Source: Salinisphaera hydrothermalis C41B8 | Lineage (GTDB): Bacteria > Pseudomonadota > Gammaproteobacteria > Nevskiales > Salinisphaeraceae | Assembly (NCBI RefSeq): GCF_000732535.1 | Contig: NZ_APNK01000002.1 | Span: 248,001 to 312,000, forward strand | Direction of reading: 5' to 3' | Length of the DNA stretch: 64,000 bases | Part shown: piece by piece, positions 45,689-53,973 of the stretch | How positions within the stretch are numbered: position 1 is the first letter of the stretch | Layout of the letters: each line of letters opens with the position of its first letter | Program-made: the position numbers and the translations under genes | The notes under the pieces: model-generated | What the model was told of the DNA's origin: nothing | What the model saw: only the letters and a program-made list of their open reading frames with translations | Database searches by the model: none

Positions 45689-46513
45689 TCAACCGGGCGC
45701 GTTCGCGCGCAGATCCAGGTCATAGAGGCGGTCGTCACCCAGCGGGTAAGACCGACACGCCGGCCGGCGCGCGTCGTGCAGCGTCTCGATCTCGGCCAGC
45801 GCCAGCGCGGGGCGACCGGAGCCGATCAACAGGGGCGCGACGACCGTATGCAAACGATCGATACAGTCGGCGTCGATGAAGCGCGAGATCGTCACGCCGC
45901 CGCCTTCGACCAGCACCCGATGCAAGCCGCGGGCCGCCAGCGCCGCTAACAAACGATGCGGCAAGTCCGCTGCACCGGTGGCATCGATGCGGAGCGCCAT
46001 CGCGCCCGGCGCGGCGTCGCGCTCATCATTCACGACATGCCACGTCGGTGGCCCATGATCGCGAAACAACCGGCGATCCCGCGACACCCGTCCGCGCGGA
46101 TCGAGCACCACGCGAACCGGATGCTCGCCCTCGACGTGGCGTACCGTGAGTTGCGGATCGTCGGCCTCGACCGTGCCCGCGCCCACGATCACTGCATCCA
46201 CCAGCGCCCGCAGCCGGTGCAGATGCATCCGGCTTGCTTCGCCGGTGACATAATGCGAATGGCCGCTCGCGGTGGCGATACGACCGTCCAGGCTTTGCCC
46301 GAGCTGGGCGATGACGATCGCCCGCGGGCCGTAGGCCACCGGCAGCAAACTGTCGAACAGCTGCGCCGCGTCATCGTCTACGGCAGTCTGTGCTGACCAG
46401 CGCCCGCCCGGCTCGACGACGAGCCGGTCGTCGACCTGCCACGGACCCGAGGCGTTGCGCTCGCGCGCATCGCGGATCACGCGCCAGGCGTACTTGGAAT
46501 CGATAACTGGCAT
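45689..46513 (-). CDS. Stand-alone RibD C-terminal-type reductase
   Basis: A protein of 274 residues with the RibD_C/DHFR-like reductase domain from about 65 to the end: IAQLGQSLDGRIATASG, DAVIVGAGTVEADDPQLTVR, VLDPRGRVSRDRRLF and the NADPH-binding VLVEGGGVTISRFID with PLLIGSG. The deaminase domain of bifunctional RibD is absent. In its place is an N-terminal extension of about 64 residues without a known domain. Such reductases turn the ribosylamino group of GTP cyclohydrolase II products into a ribitylamino group. It faces the GTP cyclohydrolase II gene across 72 bases and converges on the methyltransferase gene (one-base gap). Confidence 0.85.
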   Translation of the reverse strand: MPVIDSKYAWRVIRDARERNASGPWQVDDRLVVEPGGRWSAQTAVDDDAAQLFDSLLPVAYGPRAIVIAQLGQSLDGRIATASGHSHYVTGEASRMHLHRLRALVDAVIVGAGTVEADDPQLTVRHVEGEHPVRVVLDPRGRVSRDRRLFRDHGPPTWHVVNDERDAAPGAMALRIDATGAADLPHRLLAALAARGLHRVLVEGGGVTISRFIDADCIDRLHTVVAPLLIGSGRPALALAEIETLHDARRPACRSYPLGDDRLYDLDLRANAPG

Positions 46514-46585
46514 TATACGCAGCCTTTAAACGCGCCTGGACGGCCCTATCGTCCGCGGATTCACGCCAGCCTAAGGCACGGTTGC

Positions 46586-47764
46586 ATGACTGCCCAGCAT
46601 TTGGAATCGATACAGGACCGTTTCATGCAACACATCGAGCGTGCGATCTTCGATCTCCGGCGCGGTCTTCCCGTAGTCATCGAGGGGCGGCACTCGCGAC
46701 ATCTCGTGGCGCCGATCGAGGCGGCCACCTCGGATCTGCTCCAAGACATGAAGGACGGCGCCCGCACCGCGCCGCAGCTTGTATTGACCGAGCATCGGTT
46801 GGCCCATCTCGGCCGCTCGAACGCCGACGCCCCCGCAGCCATCGAATTGCAGACCGACGACGCGCGCGAGGACGTGATTCGCTGGGCGGCCGATCCAGAC
46901 GCCGACTGGCCACCCTCTCGTCAGCCGGTGGCGATTTCCGACGTCGGCCACGCCGCGCTCGCGCTGATGCGTCGCGGCTTGCTCATTCCGGCCGCGATCG
47001 TGATCGAGCCCGACGACAGCCTCGGACCGGCGATCCAGCGTCGACTCGATCGCGGCGACCTGTTGTCGGTGACCGCGGCCGACGTATTCGCGCATCGGCA
47101 CGCGGCGCCCTCGCTGCTGCGCCGAGTGAGCGAAGCCAACGTGCCGCTGGAAGCCGCGCCGCATTCTCGCTTCGTCATCTTCCGCGAGGCCGATGGCATG
47201 CGCGAGCATGTGGCCATCATCATCGGCGATTCCGCGCAATGGGCCACGCCAGTCCCGGTGCGCCTGCACTCCGCGTGCCTGACCGGCGACCTGTTCGGCA
47301 GCCTGCGCTGCGATTGCGGGCCACAGCTCAAAGCCAGCCTCGCCACCATCAGCAAGCGTGGCGGCGGCGTCCTGCTGTATCTGGCCCAGGAAGGCCGCGG
47401 CATCGGCCTGGCCAATAAGATGCGGGCCTACCAGATGCAGGACGACGGGCTGGATACGGTCGATGCCGACCGCGTTCTCGGTTTCGACCAGGACGAACGC
47501 GACTATGCCGTCGCCCGCGAGATGCTGGCGCAGCTCGATGTCGCGCATATCGAACTGCTGACGAACAACCCGGCCAAGCTCGATGCCATGAATCGCGAAC
47601 CGATCGAGGTGGCGCGCCGTCGCGGTGTATATGGCCGGCTGACCCGGCAGAATCGACGCTATCTCGCCACCAAGGCCCAGCGCGCCGGCCACTGGCTCGA
47701 TGCGCTGCTGTCCGAGCCGGTGTTGAGCGAATCGACCGACTCCGATCGCAACGAGCAGGATTAG
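46586..47764 (+). CDS. ribA: GTP cyclohydrolase II with degenerate N-terminal domain
   Basis: A protein of 392 residues. Residues about 205-380 are GTP cyclohydrolase II: zinc cysteines 231, 242 and 244 (HSACLTGDLFGSLRCDC), GTP-binding QEGRGIGLANKMRAYQMQD, catalytic DERD (303-306) and LLTNNPAK. Tyr282 matches E. coli Tyr105, the residue whose replacement in a Streptomyces paralogue leaves the formyl group on. Full conversion to the diaminopyrimidine plus formate is therefore expected. The first about 190 residues resemble a decayed RibB-like domain (AIFDLRRGLPVVIEG) lacking its catalytic motifs. It may be the cluster-dedicated enzyme, not the housekeeping one; the symbol reflects the domain only. 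Confidence 0.88.
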   Translation: MTAQHLESIQDRFMQHIERAIFDLRRGLPVVIEGRHSRHLVAPIEAATSDLLQDMKDGARTAPQLVLTEHRLAHLGRSNADAPAAIELQTDDAREDVIRWAADPDADWPPSRQPVAISDVGHAALALMRRGLLIPAAIVIEPDDSLGPAIQRRLDRGDLLSVTAADVFAHRHAAPSLLRRVSEANVPLEAAPHSRFVIFREADGMREHVAIIIGDSAQWATPVPVRLHSACLTGDLFGSLRCDCGPQLKASLATISKRGGGVLLYLAQEGRGIGLANKMRAYQMQDDGLDTVDADRVLGFDQDERDYAVAREMLAQLDVAHIELLTNNPAKLDAMNREPIEVARRRGVYGRLTRQNRRYLATKAQRAGHWLDALLSEPVLSESTDSDRNEQD

Positions 47765-48609
47765 CGCGCGCCTCGGCCGCCGAACTCGCGCAGGTCGAAA
47801 CACGCCGTCTCGACAATAATCTCGGCCAGACGTACCCCGAACGCCTCGACCAGGCGGGCACCGGTCTCGGCGTCGGCAGCCGCGGCGTTGCCGGTCACGC
47901 CCGCGGGGTTCAGATCCTCGGCCATCCAGGCAAAGCCGGCATCGCCCTCGGGGCCGAGCGTGGCCCCAGTGCGGGCACGCAGCGCGCCCAGCGACTCATG
48001 ATCGGCCAGCGCGTCGCGACGCACCGCCGCCGGGGCAAGATGCAACATCATCGATGTTTCCAGCGCGCCGCCATGCAGCCCGTGCGCCAACTCCTCAGCC
48101 GGCAGCGCATCGGCCGGTGGTGCGAATCGAAAATAATTGGCCTTGACCACCAGCAGACCGAAGTCGGCCCGCAGCCGTAGCGCCGCCAGATCGAGCACGG
48201 CCTTGTTGCCGCCGTGGCTATTGAACAACACCAGTCGACGGATGCCCGCAGCCGCCACGCCCGTACCTATCGCATGAATCTGGGCGATCGCCTGCTCGGC
48301 AGTCAGGCTGACCGTGCCGGCGAACCCGGTGTGTTCCAGGCTTGCCCCGACCGTCATGGCCGGCAGAATCAACAGCTCCAGCGCTTCCCCGCGATCGCGT
48401 AGACACTGCCCGGCGGCCGTCACGATGCCATCGCCGATCACCCCGTCGGTATTCAGTGGCAAATGCGGGCCGTGTTGTTCGACCGCCGCGACCGGCAACA
48501 ACGCGACCGGGTCGCGCGCGGCGATCGATGCCAGTTCCGGCCCGGTCAACGCCGACCAGTGTTCGATTTCCGTCATAAGCAGCAGCCCCGTTGCCATCGA
48601 GCGACCCAT
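47761..48609 (-). CDS. Creatininase-family metal-dependent amidohydrolase
   Basis: A protein of 282 residues (an ATG at 48576, giving MTEIEHW, is a good alternative start). The metal ligands of the creatininase fold are present: Glu44 and His46 in VEQHGPHLPLNTD, Asp55, His132 in NSHGGN and Glu184 in HGGALETSM. Characterised relatives are creatininase, the formamide hydrolase ArfB of archaeal riboflavin/F420 synthesis and MftE. With GTP cyclohydrolase II beside it, an ArfB-like role on a formamido or other amide intermediate is tempting but unproven. Its end overlaps the convergent GTP cyclohydrolase II gene by four bases. Confidence 0.85.
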   Translation of the reverse strand: MGRSMATGLLLMTEIEHWSALTGPELASIAARDPVALLPVAAVEQHGPHLPLNTDGVIGDGIVTAAGQCLRDRGEALELLILPAMTVGASLEHTGFAGTVSLTAEQAIAQIHAIGTGVAAAGIRRLVLFNSHGGNKAVLDLAALRLRADFGLLVVKANYFRFAPPADALPAEELAHGLHGGALETSMMLHLAPAAVRRDALADHESLGALRARTGATLGPEGDAGFAWMAEDLNPAGVTGNAAAADAETGARLVEAFGVRLAEIIVETACFDLREFGGRGAR

Positions 48610-48671
48610 GATGCGCGCCCCCGGCGGCCATGCCCAGCCGACCGGCTCGCGGAATTCTCACAAGAGCCGTT

Positions 48672-48945
48672 CTAGGGACTGTTGCCGTCTCGTGCGAGTC
48701 CGCGCCAAGCGCTGTTTTGCGGCAAGACGAGGCGTAGCGAACGTGGCGTAGCTGGCCCACGCGAGAGAGCGACAACGCTGTATTGCCGCAAAACAGCGCT
48801 TGTCCCTTCGGGTTGGGCCGCAAATCCCGCCCGGCGGCGTTGCGAGCTTGGGTCGTGGCTCGCCACGACGCGGCGACTCGCGCCTTGCCGGACACGATTT
48901 GCGGACGCCAACGCGGCGCTCTCACGAAACGGCAACAGTCCCTAG
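48672..48945. mobile_element. 274-bp MITE-like element with nested inverted repeats
   Basis: The outer ends are 23-bp terminal inverted repeats with one mismatch: 48672-48694 (CTAGGGACTGTTGCCGTCTC then GTG) and 48923-48945. An inner perfect 19-bp inverted repeat lies at 48707-48725 and 48783-48801 (AAGCGCTGTTTTGCGGCAA and complement), and a third hairpin GTCGTGGC/GCCACGAC at 48852-48869. CTAG at both extremes may be a 4-bp target duplication, as made by some IS5-family transposons. No transposase is encoded; open frames crossing it on both strands end in the repeats and look fortuitous. It fills most of the 490-base gap between the creatininase gene and the antiporter gene. Confidence 0.8.
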
Positions 48946-49099
48946 CAGACGGGATCGAGACACGGTGGGCGGCTAGAATAGTGGGAATGCTCCCATCCGA
49001 CGATCCGGGTCATCCTCGATGGATGCCGCCACCCGGTGTCGGCATGCTCTCGCGCCGCCCGGCCGGGGCCTGACGAACCAAGGCTTTGCTCGACTCTCG

Positions 49100-50761
49100 A
49101 TGACGATCGTATTCACTACCCTGATCCTGTTGCTCACCGTGGCGATCTCCGGCGTGCTGATCGGCCTGCTGCCGTTCCGCCTGCCCCGGCCGCTGGTGCA
49201 GATCGCCCTCGGCGCCGCGCTGGCCGTGCCGAGCTTCGGCTTGCATGTCCGGCTCGACCCGGAACTGTTCTTCCTGCTGTTCATCCCTCCGCTGCTGTTC
49301 GCCGACGCCTGGCGTATGCCGCGCCGCGAATTCCGACGTCTGCTCGGGCCGATCACCGCGCTCGCGCTCGGGCTGGTGATGGTGACGGTGATCTGCGTGG
49401 GCTTCTTCGTGCACTGGCTGATCCCACAGGTGCCGCTGGCGGCGGGGTTCGCGCTCGGCGCGGTGCTCTCGCCCACCGACGCGGTTGCGGTATCGGCGAT
49501 TACCGGCAATGCCCGTATTCCGCCGCGCTTGCTGCATATCCTTCAGGGCGAGGCGTTGATGAACGATGCCTCGGGTCTGGTCGCACTGCGCTTCGGCGTG
49601 GCCGCGACGCTGACCGGCGCCTTTTCCCTGCCCAAGGCCGCGCTGAGCTTCGTGATCATCGCCGCGGGCGGGCTGGCGGTCGGTTGGGCACTGGCCTGGC
49701 TGTTCGCCCAGGTGCGCTACTTCCTCACTCAGTGGCGCGGCGACGATCCATCAAGCCATGTCGCCCTGCTGCTGCTGCTGCCATTCGGCGCCTATCTGAT
49801 GGGCGAGCATCTGGGCGTGTCCGGCATTCTGTCGGCGGTCGCGGCCGGCATGACGCTCAACAGTATCGATACGCTCAAGGGCGAACTGGCCACGCGCATG
49901 CAGAACCGCGGTATGTGGGCCATGCTCGAGTTCATCTTCAACGGCGTGATTTTTGTTCTGCTTGGCCAGCAGATTCCCGTGATTCTGGCCCACGCCGGCG
50001 ACGCCAAGGACTCGATCGGGGTCGACTGGTGGCATCTCGCCTCGTACCCATTGGCCGTGCTGGTTCTATTGATGGTCTCGCGCTATCTATGGGTGTGGGT
50101 CATGCTCAAGCTGGTCGTGATGCGCGCCCGCCGGCGCGGCGAAGCTGTGACCCGGGTATCGTCGCGGATCATCGCTACCACCACGCTGGCCGGCGTACGC
50201 GGCGCGATCACACTCGCGGCCGTGCTCTCGTTGCCGCTGACCGAGAGCGACGGCACCCCTTTTCCCGGCCGCAGCGTATTCGTATTCATCGCGGTGAGTG
50301 TGATCCTGTCCTCGCTCATCATCGCCACGATCGCTCTGCCGCCGTTGCTGCGGCGTATTCAACTGCCCGAGGATGATCCACGCGCCACCGAGGAGCGCGA
50401 TGCCCGTGCCGCCTCGGCCCGAGCCGCCATTCAAGCGCTCGATCGCATGCGCGAGGAATACAAGGCCGAATCGGACGACGCCGACGAGGCGTCGCTGTAC
50501 GCGGAGGTGGCGGCCCGCGTCATGGCGGCCTATCAACCCTGGCTGGACCCGGACTCGGACGCCGAGGACAAGCAACGTGCCCGGCGCGGTTTCGGAATGG
50601 AGCGCACGCTCCGGCTCGCCGCGCTCAACGCCGAGCGCGACGAGCTCTATCGCCTGCGTGGCCAGGCCGAGATCAACGACGTCACCATGCGCCGCATCAT
50701 GGCCGACATCGATCTCACGGAGGCCTCGTTACGCAGCGGTCGCCGCTCCGGCAAGCGCTGA
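49100..50761 (+). CDS. Na+/H+ antiporter, CPA1/NhaP type
   Basis: A protein of 553 residues from the ATG at 49100; an upstream in-frame start at 49019 would add 27 residues that do not look like a membrane protein. About twelve helices carry the CPA1 landmarks LFFLLFIPPLLFADAWRM, AVLSPTDAVAVSAI, the ion-binding EALMNDASGL and TTLAGVRGAITLAAVLSLPL. The last about 130 residues are a hydrophilic cytoplasmic helical tail rich in Ala, Arg and Glu that may regulate activity. It exchanges Na+ (or K+) for H+ and fits life at variable salinity. Confidence 0.93.
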   Translation: MTIVFTTLILLLTVAISGVLIGLLPFRLPRPLVQIALGAALAVPSFGLHVRLDPELFFLLFIPPLLFADAWRMPRREFRRLLGPITALALGLVMVTVICVGFFVHWLIPQVPLAAGFALGAVLSPTDAVAVSAITGNARIPPRLLHILQGEALMNDASGLVALRFGVAATLTGAFSLPKAALSFVIIAAGGLAVGWALAWLFAQVRYFLTQWRGDDPSSHVALLLLLPFGAYLMGEHLGVSGILSAVAAGMTLNSIDTLKGELATRMQNRGMWAMLEFIFNGVIFVLLGQQIPVILAHAGDAKDSIGVDWWHLASYPLAVLVLLMVSRYLWVWVMLKLVVMRARRRGEAVTRVSSRIIATTTLAGVRGAITLAAVLSLPLTESDGTPFPGRSVFVFIAVSVILSSLIIATIALPPLLRRIQLPEDDPRATEERDARAASARAAIQALDRMREEYKAESDDADEASLYAEVAARVMAAYQPWLDPDSDAEDKQRARRGFGMERTLRLAALNAERDELYRLRGQAEINDVTMRRIMADIDLTEASLRSGRRSGKR

Positions 50762-50884
50762 TCGCAGCGGCGATTCCGAATCGATTGAAGGAATTCGGGA
50801 ACCGCTGGCGATATCCGTGCGTTGGTGGGTGTGCGGTACCGCAATCGCGGGCCGCTCACTCACGCAACTGTAAGGACAAGAGCA

Positions 50885-51289
50885 ATGAACAAACCGCTCT
50901 TCGCCACCACCGCAACCGTCATCGCGCTCAGCCTGGCCGCCGTCACCACGCCGGTATTCGCCCAAGGCTCGAACACGTCCGGCAGCTCCGGCATGCAATC
51001 GAGCTATGCGCAGTCGAACTCTGGCAATACCCAGGTCTCGCAGGCCCAGGTCCAGAAATTCGCCGCGGCACAAAAGGACATGCAGTCGCTGGTGCGCAAT
51101 TCGCAACAGAAGATCAAAAGCGCGAGCAATCAGAAGCAGGCGAAACAATATCGTCAGCAGATGAACCAGAAGATCGTCAAGACGATCAAGAACGATGGCC
51201 TGTCGGTCCAGCAGTACAACAAGATCGCCCAGGCCAGTCGCGGCAATCAGAAGCTTCAGCACCGCATTCAAAAAGCAATGCAGGACTGA
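50885..51289 (+). CDS. DUF4168-family secreted protein
   Basis: A protein of 134 residues with a Sec signal peptide (FATTATVIALSLAAVTTPVFAQ), chosen at the ATG at 50885 after AAGGACAAGAG. A Ser/Gly/Asn-rich stretch is followed by the helical DUF4168 domain (VQKFAAAQKDMQSLVRNSQQKI ... MNQKIVKTIKNDGLSVQQYNKIAQAS). The domain is found in exported proteins of unknown function in many proteobacteria and cyanobacteria. A strong terminator hairpin follows, so the gene is probably monocistronic. Confidence 0.85.
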   Translation: MNKPLFATTATVIALSLAAVTTPVFAQGSNTSGSSGMQSSYAQSNSGNTQVSQAQVQKFAAAQKDMQSLVRNSQQKIKSASNQKQAKQYRQQMNQKIVKTIKNDGLSVQQYNKIAQASRGNQKLQHRIQKAMQD

Positions 51290-51363
51290 TTCGCCCGGGC
51301 AGCCGCCCGTCTGGCAACTCCAGTGCTGCGTAGCCGGAGCAGCGGCATGAAACCGCTGCGCTT

Positions 51364-51402
51364 TCGGGCCGGGTCGACGCCAAGTCGGCCCGGCCCGATT
51401 TT
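51364..51402 (+). terminator. Rho-independent terminator after the DUF4168 gene
   Basis: A 10-bp perfect stem TCGGGCCGGG / CCCGGCCCGA, extended inward by CGAC/GTCG, followed by TTTTAT. It is 74 bases after the stop codon. Confidence 0.8.
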
Positions 51403-51483
51403 ATCGCCCGAAGCCGGCAGCGGGCTGCGAGCCGGTCGGGATATCGGCTAATCTGGTGGGTATAAATCACGTCCACATCTTGC

Positions 51484-52098
51484 ATGGCCTTCCATTTCTA
51501 TGAACCTGCCAAGGGGCACGGGCTGCCCCACGATCCGTTCAAGGCAATTATCGCGCCGCGGCCGATCGGCTGGGTGTCCAGCCTCGACGATCAGGGGCAT
51601 CGTAATCTCGCCCCCTATAGTTTCTTCAACGCCATCAACGCCGCCCCGCCGATGCTCGCGTTCTCCAGCTACGGCTATAAGGACAGCGTGCGCAACGTGG
51701 AAGCCACGGGCGAATTCGTCTGGAATCTGGCCAGCCGCGAACTTGCCGAGGCGATGAATCGCAGTTCCGCCAGCGTCGATCCCAAGGTCGACGAATTCGA
51801 GCTGGCCGGGCTGACGCCGGTACCCGGCAAGGTCGTCGCCGCGCCGCGCGTCGCCGAAGCCGCCGTGGCCATGGAATGCCGACTCTGCCAGGTCGTGCAC
51901 CTGCATAGCGCCGATGGCGAGCCGACCAATGCCTGGTTGACCATCGGCGAAGTGGTCGGCGTACATATCGACGAGCGCCTGCTGGTCGATGGTATTTTCG
52001 ACACCGTCGCCGCCGCGCCGATCATGCGCGCGGGCGGCCCGGCCGATTATTTCGGCATCGGCCACGACGATCTGTTCAAGATGGAACGCCCGGGCTGA
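51484..52098 (+). CDS. Flavin reductase-like FMN-binding protein
   Basis: A protein of 204 residues with the FMN-binding split-barrel (Flavin_Reduct) domain: FKAIIAPRPIGWVSSLDDQGHRNLAPYSFFNAINAAPP and SVRNVEATGEFVWNLASRELAEAMN. ADYFGIGHDDLF near the C-terminus is common in this subgroup (YtnD or YhhK-like reductases). It probably binds FMN and reduces flavins or other small substrates with NAD(P)H in the cytoplasm. It is a single gene after a terminator, and the physiological partner is unknown. Confidence 0.85.
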   Translation: MAFHFYEPAKGHGLPHDPFKAIIAPRPIGWVSSLDDQGHRNLAPYSFFNAINAAPPMLAFSSYGYKDSVRNVEATGEFVWNLASRELAEAMNRSSASVDPKVDEFELAGLTPVPGKVVAAPRVAEAAVAMECRLCQVVHLHSADGEPTNAWLTIGEVVGVHIDERLLVDGIFDTVAAAPIMRAGGPADYFGIGHDDLFKMERPG

Positions 52099-52278
52099 GG
52101 GTGGCGAGCGGATCGGCGACGCGGCCGCGTGCCGCTCGCCCCATCGGTGTCCCGCCGGCATCGCGCCATGCGTCCGGACGTCGAGGCGACCCGCCGCGCG
52201 GCACGCGGGCCAAATCCCTCGCCAGCGTTGCCGGCGCTGTGCGAAGCTGAAACTATTTCATATTGCAGGAATCTCTCC

Positions 52279-52722
52279 ATGCTTCGATCTTCCATTGTCC
52301 CCGCGTTGACCGTGGCTGCCGCGCTAACCGCACTGGCCGGCTGCGCACCCGACACGCTGCCACCGCCCGAAGGCTCGGCCGCCTCGGCCACGCCCACAAC
52401 CGGCGGGCCGGTCGACGGCCGTCCGGGCCCGGATTTCCAGTCCGGCACCAACGGATCGAGTGACAACGGCCTGATCCACTACGTCTGTAACGACGGCAGC
52501 CGTATCAACGCCCGTTATCCCGACACCGACCATGCCGTGGTGCACTATCAGGGCAAGAAACTGGCGATGCATATCGCCATGTCAGCCGACGGCGCCCGCT
52601 ATGTCGGCGCCCACTACGAATGGTGGACCCGCGGCAGCGGTCGCAACGCCGAGGCCACCCTGTATACCCACGCCGACGACGGCTCGAGTGGCCATCAAAT
52701 CACGAGCTGCCGCGAACAGTAG
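52279..52722 (+). CDS. mliC: MliC-type lysozyme inhibitor lipoprotein
   Basis: A protein of 147 residues from the ATG at 52279 (AGGA nine bases upstream). A signal peptide ends in the lipobox LAGC. The mature part, after a Pro/Ser/Gly-rich linker, is the MliC/PliC beta-barrel domain: IHYVCNDGSRINARYPDTDHAVVHYQGKKLAMHIAMSADGARYVG. It contains the exposed Ser-Ala-Gly-type loop and paired cysteines (YVC and TSC) for one disulfide. It would sit on the outer membrane and block c-type lysozyme. Confidence 0.88.
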   Translation: MLRSSIVPALTVAAALTALAGCAPDTLPPPEGSAASATPTTGGPVDGRPGPDFQSGTNGSSDNGLIHYVCNDGSRINARYPDTDHAVVHYQGKKLAMHIAMSADGARYVGAHYEWWTRGSGRNAEATLYTHADDGSSGHQITSCREQ

Positions 52723-52842
52723 AGCGTCCTCGTGACGACTCGCCCGACCCGTCTCCCGGCCGCTTGAACGACCCCTCGGGCGGCCGGACAATGCTCCACA
52801 TTCAATTCAGGCGCGTCCCTCTGCGCACGACCGGAACTCTCC

Positions 52843-53934
52843 ATGGCCGATAACGAATCCATTCTCAACGCTGACTCGATGGCGTTTCTCGAGCGCTATC
52901 TGAACAATGCCTCGCCGACCGGCTACGAGTCGGCGGGCCAGAAACTCTGGATGGAGTACCTGGCGCCGTATGTCGACGACTTCATTACCGATGCCTATGG
53001 CACCGCGGTGGGCGTGATCAATCCGGACGCGGACTACAAGGTCGTAATCGAAGGCCACGCCGACGAGATCGGCTGGTATGTGAACCACATCACCGACAAG
53101 GGCCTGATCTACGTGCTGCGCAACGGCGGCTCCGATCACCAGATCGCCACCTCCAAACGCGTGAATATCCATACCGCCAACGGCCCGGTCGAGGGCGTGT
53201 TTGGCTGGCCGGCGATCCATACCCGCAATCCGGGCAACGAAAAAGCGCCGACCAAAGACAACATCTTTGTCGACGTCGGCGCGGCATCGAAGGAAGAAGT
53301 CGAACAAATGGGGATCCATCCAGGCTGCGTGCTGACGTATCCGGATGAATTCAGCGTGCTCAACGGCAACAAATTTGTCTGTCGCGCGATCGACAACCGT
53401 ATCGGCGGCTTCATGATCGCCGAAGTCGCGCGGCTACTGCTCGAGTCCGGCAACAAGCCGAACTTCGGGCTGTATATCGTCAACGCCGTGCAGGAAGAAG
53501 TCGGGCTCAAGGGCGCGACAATGATCGCCGAGCGCATCAAGCCGGACGTCGCCATCGTCACCGACGTCACGCACGATACGTCGACGCCGATGATCGAGCA
53601 GACCACCCACGGTTCGACCAAGATCGGCGACGGCCCGGTGATCGCCTATGCACCGGCGGTACAGAACAAGCTACGCGAACATCTGATCGCCACCGCCGAG
53701 CGCGAGAACATTCCGTTCCAGCGCCAGGCGCGGGCACCGGCCACCGGCACCGATACCGATGCGTTCGCCTATAGCAACCAGGGCGTACCCTCGGCGCTGA
53801 TCGCGCTAGCACTGCGTTATATGCATACCACGGTCGAGATGGTTCATCGCGACGACGTCGAGGACGTGATCCGTCTGATGTACGAAGGCGTACGCGGCAT
53901 CGAGTCCGGCACCACCTTCAGCTACTTCGAATAA
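52843..53934 (+). CDS. M42-family metallopeptidase (FrvX/glutamyl aminopeptidase type)
   Basis: A protein of 363 residues. The zinc ligands are spread as expected for M42: GHADEIGWYV (His), RAIDNRIGGFM (Asp), VQEEVGLKGATM (Glu-Glu), VTDVTHDTSTP (Asp) and MHTTVEMVHRDD (His). These cytoplasmic dinuclear-zinc aminopeptidases remove N-terminal residues from peptides. The gene begins 120 bases after mliC across an 8-bp inverted repeat (CCGGCCGC/GCGGCCGG, 52756-52787). Specificity cannot be deduced. Confidence 0.93.
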   Translation: MADNESILNADSMAFLERYLNNASPTGYESAGQKLWMEYLAPYVDDFITDAYGTAVGVINPDADYKVVIEGHADEIGWYVNHITDKGLIYVLRNGGSDHQIATSKRVNIHTANGPVEGVFGWPAIHTRNPGNEKAPTKDNIFVDVGAASKEEVEQMGIHPGCVLTYPDEFSVLNGNKFVCRAIDNRIGGFMIAEVARLLLESGNKPNFGLYIVNAVQEEVGLKGATMIAERIKPDVAIVTDVTHDTSTPMIEQTTHGSTKIGDGPVIAYAPAVQNKLREHLIATAERENIPFQRQARAPATGTDTDAFAYSNQGVPSALIALALRYMHTTVEMVHRDDVEDVIRLMYEGVRGIESGTTFSYFE

Positions 53935-53973
53935 TCCGCACGCCGACCAGCTTCAGGCCGGTTGGCCTCGACC

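Noticed and set aside
46514-46585. FMN riboswitch upstream of the GTP cyclohydrolase II gene
   Set aside because: The divergent spacer is only 72 bases, too short for the element, and none of its conserved helices is visible.
42388-48609. Interpretation as a plain riboflavin operon
   Set aside because: RibB, RibE and RibH genes and the RibD deaminase domain are missing, while glycosyltransferase, methyltransferase, PTPS-fold and creatininase genes have no role in riboflavin synthesis.
48672-48945. Two 87-codon open frames, one on each strand
   Set aside because: They coincide with the inverted-repeat element and begin or end in its terminal repeats; no start signal or domain supports them.
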